The notes beneath the pieces were generated by a model. The model had not been told where the DNA came from. It did not search any database and saw only the letters and a program-made list of their open reading frames with translations. From NCBI GenBank assembly GCA_023630585.1, contig CM042547.1, positions 4,879,368 to 4,943,367 of the forward strand: DNA of 64,000 bases. Reading direction: 5' to 3'. Below are positions 57,709-64,000 of this stretch, piece after piece. Source of the DNA: Cranoglanis bouderius. Its lineage: Eukaryota > Chordata > Actinopteri > Siluriformes > Cranoglanididae. Within the stretch, counting starts at the first letter, position 1, and the number at the start of each line of letters is the position of its first letter. Position numbers and translations under genes: made by a program.

Positions 57709-58197
57709 CTCCTAATCTCAGCTTGTTACCTGTATAAAAGACACCTGTCCACAGAAGCAATCTATCAATCAGATTCCAAACTCTCCACCATGGCCAAGAC
57801 CAAAGAGCTGTCCAAGGATGTCAGGGACAAGATTGTAGACATGCACAAGGCTGGAATGGGCTACAAGACCATCGCCAAGCAGCTTGGTGAGAAGGTGACA
57901 ACAGTTGGTGCGATTATTTGCAAATGGAAGAAACACAAAATAACTGTCAGTCTCCCTCGGTCTGGGGCTCCATGCAAGATCTCACTTCGTGGAGTTTCAA
58001 TGATCATGAGAATGGTGAGGAATCAGCTCAGAACTACGCGGGAGGATCTTGTTAATGATCTCAAGGCAGTTGGGACCATAGTCACCAAGAAAACAATTGG
58101 TAACACACTACGCCGTGAAGGACTGAAATCCTGCAGGACCCGCAAGGTCCCCCTGCTCAAGAAAGCACATGTACAGGCCCGTCTGAAGTTTGCCTAA
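57442..58197 (+). pseudogene. Chimeric open frame joining two Tc1 transposases (251 codons)
   Basis: Residues 1 to about 90 are the middle of the family-1 DDE domain (GGGSVMVWGCMSAAGTGEL ... HDNDPKHTSK). After the junction, about 25 residues come from family-2 5' leader. Then the complete family-2 HTH region begins at its own methionine (57790; MAKTKELSKDVRDKIVDMHK) and ends at RLKFA. The frame is open across the junction. The catalytic triad is incomplete, so it is not an active transposase. Confidence 0.8.
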
Positions 58198-59009
58198 ATG
58201 ATTCAGAGGAGAACTGGGTGAAAGTGTTGTAGTCAGATGAGACCAAAATTGAGCTCTTTGGCATCAACTCAACTTGCCGTGTTTGGAGGAGGAGGAATGC
58301 TGCCTATGACCCCAAGAACACCATCCCCACCGCCAAACATGGAGGTGGGAACATTATGCTTTGGGGGTGTTTTTCTGCTAAGGGGACAGGACAACTGCAC
58401 CACATCAAAGGGACGATGGACAGGGCCATGTACCGTCAAATCTTGGGTGAGAACCTCCTTCCCTCAGCCAGAGCATTGAAAATGGGTCATGGATGGGTAT
58501 TCCAGCATGACAATGACCCAAAACACACAGCCAAGGCAACAAAGGGGTGGCTCAAGAAGAAGCACATTAAGGTCCTGGAGTGGCCTAGCCAGTCTCTAGA
58601 CCTTAATTCCATTGAAAATCTGTGGAGGGAGCTGAAGGTTCGAGTTGCCAAACGTCAGCCTCGAGACCTTAATGACTTGGAGAGGATCTGCAAAGAGGAG
58701 TGGGACAAAATCCCTCCTGAGATGTGTGTAAACCTGGTGGCCAACTACAAGAAACGTCTGACCTCTGTGATTGCCAACAAGGGTTTTGCCACCAAGTACT
58801 AAGTTGAAGGGATCAAATACTTGTTTCACTCATTAAAATGCAAATCAATTTATAAATTTTTTGAAATGCGTTTTTCTGGATTTTTTTGTTGTTATTCTGT
58901 CTCTCACTGTTAAAATACACCTACCATTAAAATTATAGACTGATCATTTCTTTGTCAGTGGGCAAACGTACAAAATCAACAGGGGATCAAATATTCTTTT
59001 CCCTCACAC

Positions 59010-59010
<1 letters not shown>
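57709..59010 (+). mobile_element. Tc1-like transposon (family 2), left end missing
   Basis: Same family as 35856-37447, which resumes at CCTCCTAATCTCAGCTTG. It contains the transposase from ATG 57790 and the right terminal repeat (58805-59010) with GATTTTGTACGTTTGCCCAC in inverse. The roughly 200-bp left terminal repeat is absent. Confidence 0.88.
57790..58802 (+). pseudogene. Tc1 transposase pseudogene (family 2)
   Basis: HTH part 57790-58197, frame lost after RLKFA. The DDE part resumes in another frame (58356-58802) with LWGCFSAKGTGQLHHIKG, VFQHDNDPKHTAKATKGWL, SLDLNSIENLWRELKV and the natural end FATKY. Only one frame break was seen, at the same place as in the copy at 36064-37074. Confidence 0.88.

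Positions 59011-59018
<8 letters not shown>

Positions 59019-59071
<53 letters not shown>
59019..59071. repeat. (AT)n(GT)n microsatellite
   Basis: A GT run of about 24 units directly after the transposon end. Confidence 0.95.
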
Positions 59072-59079
59072 CCAAATAT

Positions 59080-61200
59080 TGAAAATATAGAATATATAAC
59101 AGTAAGAAAGACATTTAAGAAGAACTCTCATAAGATTATCAATTCTAAGAACATACAGTACATTTTCTTAGTCTTCACGCTTCACGTCTTCTTAATCTTT
59201 TTTCACCATATTTGTAGCCTAGGTCTCTACACTGCGTGATGCATTTCAGGATTTGGAATCAATAATTTAATCAGACTAAAGGTTGAGTCATTCTACAGGT
59301 CTGCTGTGACTTCTAGATAGTGTGAAAAATACTAGTTCTGCATTAAAGCTAAGTTAGTGCAAGCTGAATGAAGTGAGGTAGCGGGGCTGTGCTTGGCCTT
59401 TGAGTTTGACACATGTGCTCTGTAGAGCTTAAGCAAGCAGTTAACTTTAAACATTGTGATATTTCTGTTTCTGCTCTTATGCTTCAGAAGGAATAACTCA
59501 TTCAAGCATCAAGCTTTGAAAAGTAGGTTTATCTATATACAGTACATTAAAGCCTTTGAATCCTTATTACCCAATAACTCTGAGCTTGGCAGCCCACACT
59601 GATAGAAAGAACAGTAGAAAAGGCCTGGACTAGTTCATGTGGCTGCTAGTCTGTATGAAATAAGTGGGCTTAGCTGCAGATGCTATATTCAGCAGTTATC
59701 TCCATGGAAAAAGGGCTTCACTGGCCCTGTGCTCATGCTGTCAGGAATTATTTTAAAACCTCCAAATGCATCTATCTAAGCCCTTTTACACAGTCCACAT
59801 TCAGCACCGATACACATCAGGTTTAAGCTCCCCTCCCTCGACGTCATGGTTATTCTACAGCCGTGGTGCAGCAGCAGCCGAGGCCACAATCCTTTTATGA
59901 CACACATCAGCTACATTGTGAGGTTCTTACCGAAGACTCCTCAACTTTTAATAACACCAGCTTAATAACTTCCACAGATTGCTTCAGTCAGTGGTGTTCT
60001 TTACGCCACACTCTGTTTAAGCTCGTCCTCATCCTCTCCCTCCATTCCTTTCCCTCTCTTTGGCCATGCTGCTTGGATAGAAGCCTGAATTACTGCCAGG
60101 GGAAAGGACAGTTCTTGTTATCTCTAATTCTTGATAACAGCTTAGTGGAAGCTAGTCTTTTTAATTAACATTTTAGCTCCTTCTTTCTCTTTCTCTTGGG
60201 CTCTTGTTCAGAACTAGAGCTACTATAGCATCAGCAGAAGGTACTGGGAAATATATTGAGAGAGATACTTCTAAAACCATTATAACATTCTCTGATTGGT
60301 CAGTCTCATCCATTCTCACCCTTATAATTAAGTCTGTTGTATACATAATGATAGTGCAACCTAGACAGGTTTCAGATATCCCTGTGGGGACAAGAGTTTA
60401 AATGATATCTCTTCAGTAACCTTCGTCAAATGCATATCTGGGAGGTTTGACTAAAGAAGCTTTCAAATTCACTAGCATACATGCTTGTTTAGCTCATTAA
60501 ACAGATAGATTCAATGGAACATATCTTCAGTATGTGAGCATTCTGTAAAGACACAGCTAAATTTTTTTTTTTTTTTTTTTTTTTAACTAATTCAGAATAT
60601 ATTATTGTATTGCCTTATGGGAATGTGTTTTGGATTGGCAGCAGCTGAAGCAGTAATAGTGGGAAAGTACTGACTCTTTATGTTAGAAAACCATTGGTTA
60701 CTGATGTGACCCAAAATTTGTCTCATGTGGAACTGTCATGATTGCTACTGCTGTTGCATTTGTGTTGACACTGTCTTGTTTTTTTTTTTGCCGGTTCGAT
60801 AAGAAAGAGTATCTACAGAAGTTCGATTTCAAGATTTACTGTATTTCTAGAAGGAAGCAAATTTATCTGATAATGTTAAACAACCTGTAAAATGAAAGCT
60901 TATTTGCAGGCTGCTACTCTTCAGGCTATAAAATCTCCTTAACACAACTGGAATTTGTGTCATTTGATAGTTATTTACACATTACACATGTAGGAGTTGC
61001 TTGTCCTAGTAAATATCACATAATTATGAGTTCCAGCCTAAATGAGAGTTCCTTTATAATTACTTCCTACACCCATGAGAATATTATGTTCAGGGTAAGG
61101 ACTGTATAAATGAGTGGACAATGGTGCCACTGACTCTCATTGTGCAGTTTTGAAGCCTAAATTTAGTCAAATTGAAAGTCAATTGGAATTGGAGTGAGAT
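59080..61200. other. Intergenic, nothing recognised
   Basis: About 2 kb without a recognised family. A poly-T at 60562-60583 is the only repeat. Open frames at 59863-60168 and elsewhere have no splice or domain support. Confidence 0.5.
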
Positions 61201-61279
61201 CATGCGCAGTTGGACAGCGGGGCTGCCTCTTGTCCACACATATTGTTCGTGTACATGGTCCCAGTATGGGTCTCAGTCC

Positions 61280-61795
61280 GGGTGCCTAGTTCCCAGTTCC
61301 AAGTTCCCAGTTCCCGGTTCAGGTTCCTGTCCAAGTCCCTGTTCAGGTCCCTGTCCAAGTCTCTGTCCAAGTGCCTGTCCGGGTTCCAGTCCGGGTCCCA
61401 GTCCGGGTTACAGTCCGGGTCCCAGTCTGGATCCCAGTACGGGTCCCAGTCCGGGTGCCTAGTTCCCAGTTCCCGGTTCAGGTTCCTGTCCAAGTCCCTG
61501 TTCAGGTCCCTGTCCAAGTCTCTGTCCAAGTGCCTGTCCGGGTTCCAGTCCGGGTCCCAGTCCGGTTTCCTGTCTGGGTCCCAGTCCGGGTTACAGTCCG
61601 GGTCCCAGTCTGGGTCCCAGTACAGGTCCCAGTCTGGGTGCCTAGTTCCCAGTTCCCAGTTCCAAGTTCCCAGTTCCCAATTCCCAGTTCCAAGTTCCCA
61701 GTTTCCAGTTCCCAGTTCAGGTTCCTGTCCAAGTCCCTGTTCAGGTCCCTGTCCAAGTCTCTGTCCAAGTGCCTGTCCAGGTTCCAGTCTGGGTT
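61280..61795. repeat. Minisatellite with nested (higher-order) structure
   Basis: Short CCAGTTCC / CAAGTTCC / CAGGTCC / CCGGGTCC units of 6-7 and 12 bp are arranged in larger blocks. GGTGCCTAGTTCCC recurs at 61281, 61454 and 61637, about 175-185 bp apart. Several frames are open on both strands because unit lengths keep the frame. Confidence 0.9.
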
Positions 61796-61799
61796 CTCC

Positions 61800-63057
61800 C
61801 TCCCTTGTTTTATACAGGTGGGGCATCATAGTTTGGCCTGTGGGATGCAGACCTCGGTTGCGCACTCCTGGGTCAGGGGCTGAGAGGAGCAGGCTGCCAC
61901 GTCGGTCCGCTCCCCCCCATAGTGCGTGATGATCAGACAGGCGGTCCCTGCCCAAGAAAACATTGAGGTCAGGTGCAAATTCAGGACTCCCGAACACCTG
62001 AATTCATAATTCCACAAAGCCAGAGATGGTATTTAGCTTTTTGGATCCCCGGGTGAGGTGAAGCTCCGCCCACTGGCGAGCTAAACGGGAGAGGAGGAAC
62101 CCCAACCATTGTTTCTCGTCGGGCTTGGGGTCCTCCAAACTGAGAAAATAAATCTGTGCCTGTAGGAGAAAACACTATGGGTAAGTGGAAAATCCATTGA
62201 AGGCGGAAGGGGGATAAATAAAGGTCCACTGAGGAAATGAAATGGAATCCAGAGCGGGAACAAAAAATTTGGCACGGTGTGCCCTCAATTTCCCCGCTGC
62301 ATCCATGTTAGGCAAAGTATTCTGTTAGCAAGCAGAAAGGGGGGCTGGATGCATGCACAGGAGAAAAGGTCACTTTATTAGGAATGGTTCAAAAGTTTAG
62401 GAACAGTTCAAAATCGCAGTGCAGGAGAATAGTCAAAAACAGGCGGAGTTCAAAAACACGGGCAAACAGTAGTATCAGAGGCTAGACAACAATTCTGAGT
62501 CAAAAGACATTAGCAAAAGTTTAGCACGAACAAAACAGTAATCCCAAGGGCAAGAGCAATAATCCAATGTCCAGAAAACGTGAGCGAGGTTCAAAGCCAG
62601 AATAAACAGTCCATGGAAATCACTTGGTAAGTGTTTGATTCAAAAGGAGCGTACAAATACTTCGCGGTGAGGCGAAGAAACAAAAAGCTTAAATAACATG
62701 AATAAAACAAGGCTTAAGGTAAAATACCTGAAACATAATGACAAAGAACCAATAAGCAAACAGGGGCGGAGACATGACATGAACCAAAACAAAGAACCAA
62801 TAAGCATACAGGGGTGGAGACATGACATAAACCAAAACAAAGACACGTGGCGAAGTAAACAAAACAAGAGTCTGTGAATGTGGAAATGCGCTACTCGCTC
62901 GCTTCCGTGAGCAGCGCGAGGGGCGGCCCTAACAGAGCCCCCCCCCGCTTCTCCCGAAGCGCCAAAGTCTTGACCCCTCTGGCGGACCTGTGCCCCTGGG
63001 CAGGATAATAACCTCTGCCCCCCAGGTCCTGAGACAGGCATGGTCCATAGTTCCCTG
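61800..63057 (-). mobile_element. LTR-retrotransposon-like remnant (LTR then gag-like start), inferred
   Basis: On the - strand, 62930-62330 is non-coding and ends with AATAAA (62379-62374) followed by a G/T-rich stretch, LTR-like. A start codon at 62306 follows, opening a frame interrupted by stops. It carries gag-like text (DEKQWLGFLLSRLARQWAEL near 62120) and WELGT/GQ repeats as it enters the minisatellite. No protease, reverse transcriptase or integrase is present. Class assignment is by analogy with teleost Gypsy elements and is tentative. Confidence 0.4.
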
Positions 63058-63180
63058 GCTTGAGCGGAGCGTGGTTGGCCGTCTTGTCGGCCACCGGCGT
63101 GAGCGGAGCGTGGTCGGCCGTCCCGTCGGCCACCGGTGTAAGCAGAGCGTGGTTGGCCGTCCCGTCGGCCACGGGCGTGA
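63058..63180. repeat. 39-bp tandem repeat, about 3 copies
   Basis: Three copies of a 39-bp GC-rich unit (GAGCGGAGCGTGG, TTGGCCGTC, CGGCCACCGG) with a few substitutions. On the - strand the unit is 13 codons (GRRDGQPRSAYTG-like). Confidence 0.85.
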
Positions 63181-63240
63181 ACAGGGAAATTGGAACAGGG
63201 AACTTGTAACTGGGAACTGGGAACTTGGAACAGGGAACTA
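63181..63240. repeat. Short outlier of the 61280-61795 minisatellite, inverted
   Basis: AACTGGGAACTGGGAACTTGG-type units are the reverse complement of the CCAGTTCC units 1.4 kb away. Confidence 0.75.
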
Positions 63241-63368
63241 CAACTACTGTTGACACAACACGTGGAGTTTCTGTGACTGTACAAAGCATGTGATGTGTGG
63301 CACGTGCTGTTCAATTTCTGACTGGGTGTCTGTTGCTAAACATCTAGCTGTAACATTCTAACACCGCA

Positions 63369-63557
63369 TCGTTTCACACTGTACACATTTGGCACTGCAA
63401 AAGTGGTGCTAATCCTGCTTCGGAGCAGGGTTTCATTAACCCGGGTAAAAAGAACCCCACTTCTAAATGACAAGTGTGAAACGTTCCTCTACCCGGGGTT
63501 AAAAGCGGGGTTTAGGACGAAGATAACCTGAGGTTAAGCACAGCGTGAAAAGCCCTT
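63369..63557. mobile_element. Possible MITE with imperfect ends
   Basis: CGTTTCACACTGTAC at the left and GCACAGCGTGAAAAG at the right are imperfect inverted partners. The interior has AACCCGGGTAAAA and ACCCGGGGTTAAAA, also inverted-like. Confidence 0.4.
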
Positions 63558-64000
63558 ATGTGGTAACCTATTTAAAAATGCATAAGAAATAGACTGATAT
63601 TAAGCTGTGGGGATCCTAATGACAGAATGGTAAGAGAGGCTGATCTGAGGCACAGGCATGATCTACATCATGCATGCATCACATGTTTGCCTTTTATCCC
63701 ACTGGATTTGCTAAACCTGACTAGGGGAATAAGGCTGGAAAAAAAAGTCTCAGGAAAAAATAAAAAGGAATGGAACTGTTTTCACTAAAATTGAAGATTT
63801 AGTTAAGTGCAGTGACTACAAAAGTGTTTAATGCTGACGATGTGAAAATGTGTCTTTTTTGGCTTCAAATGTTTTTCAGTTATGAGATAGTTTGGCTGAC
63901 CTAGTTGAAGAACCTGCTGTTACTGAGAGCAGGAAACAACAGATGTTTGCATAGAATGATTGGATTGTAATATATTTCTGTACAGACATGCTACTGGTTA

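Noticed and set aside
59863..60168. 101-codon + strand frame in the gene-free 3' region as an exon or small gene
   Set aside because: No recognisable domain, no convincing flanking splice sites, composition like the surrounding DNA.
61200..61997. 265-codon - strand frame as a protein-coding gene
   Set aside because: It is minisatellite read-through from a broken gag-like region; several other frames are equally open there.
63058..63180. CRISPR-like array
   Set aside because: Units are directly contiguous without spacers, in a vertebrate genome; it is a tandem repeat.
41590..64000. Exons of dab1, expected next by human synteny
   Set aside because: No coding exon could be found; non-coding 5' exons cannot be recognised from sequence alone.

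Overview
The window is nuclear DNA of a bony fish. It has spliced genes with GT-AG introns, vertebrate orthologues split into short exons, CA/GT microsatellites, and a very dense load of Tc1/mariner-type DNA transposons, MITEs and tRNA-derived SINEs. That mix suggests an otophysan teleost, perhaps a catfish; the species is an inference from repeat content only.

Three genes are readable, all on the + strand. (1) 138-1005: the last three coding exons of a secernin-family gene; its 5' part lies left of the window. (2) 4735-18733: a complete mysm1 gene (histone H2A deubiquitinase with SANT, SWIRM and MPN/JAMM domains). I assembled 19 coding exons whose splice phases all agree, giving 825 codons plus stop. 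(3) 20967-41589: a complete oma1 gene (inner-membrane mitochondrial metalloprotease), 8 coding exons and 494 codons plus stop. mysm1 followed by oma1 in the same orientation matches the arrangement on human chromosome 1p32. I see no tacstd2-like gene between them.

The rest is mostly transposon. Intergenic DNA and the larger introns carry at least eight distinct Tc1-like families. Some elements are nearly complete, with 150-210 bp terminal inverted repeats (35856-37447, 42128-43639, 54101-55672). Others are truncated, fused or internally deleted. There are also foldback elements (34853-35850, 45243-46100), several MITE families with repeated copies, three or four SINEs, a retroelement remnant fused to a minisatellite (61280-63240), and long triplet arrays. 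Every transposase reading frame I followed is broken. No protein-coding gene was found from 41590 to 64000. By human synteny this could be the large 5' region of dab1, but nothing in the sequence proves that.

The most unusual structures are: an in-frame fusion of two different Tc1 transposases (57442-58197); a nearly 1 kb palindrome (34853-35850); a Tc1 copy rearranged into a perfect 105-bp hairpin (1692-1949); nested MITE and SINE insertions whose boundaries can be read directly; and a minisatellite that grew inside a gag-like region and stays open in several frames. I did not find a new multi-gene system.
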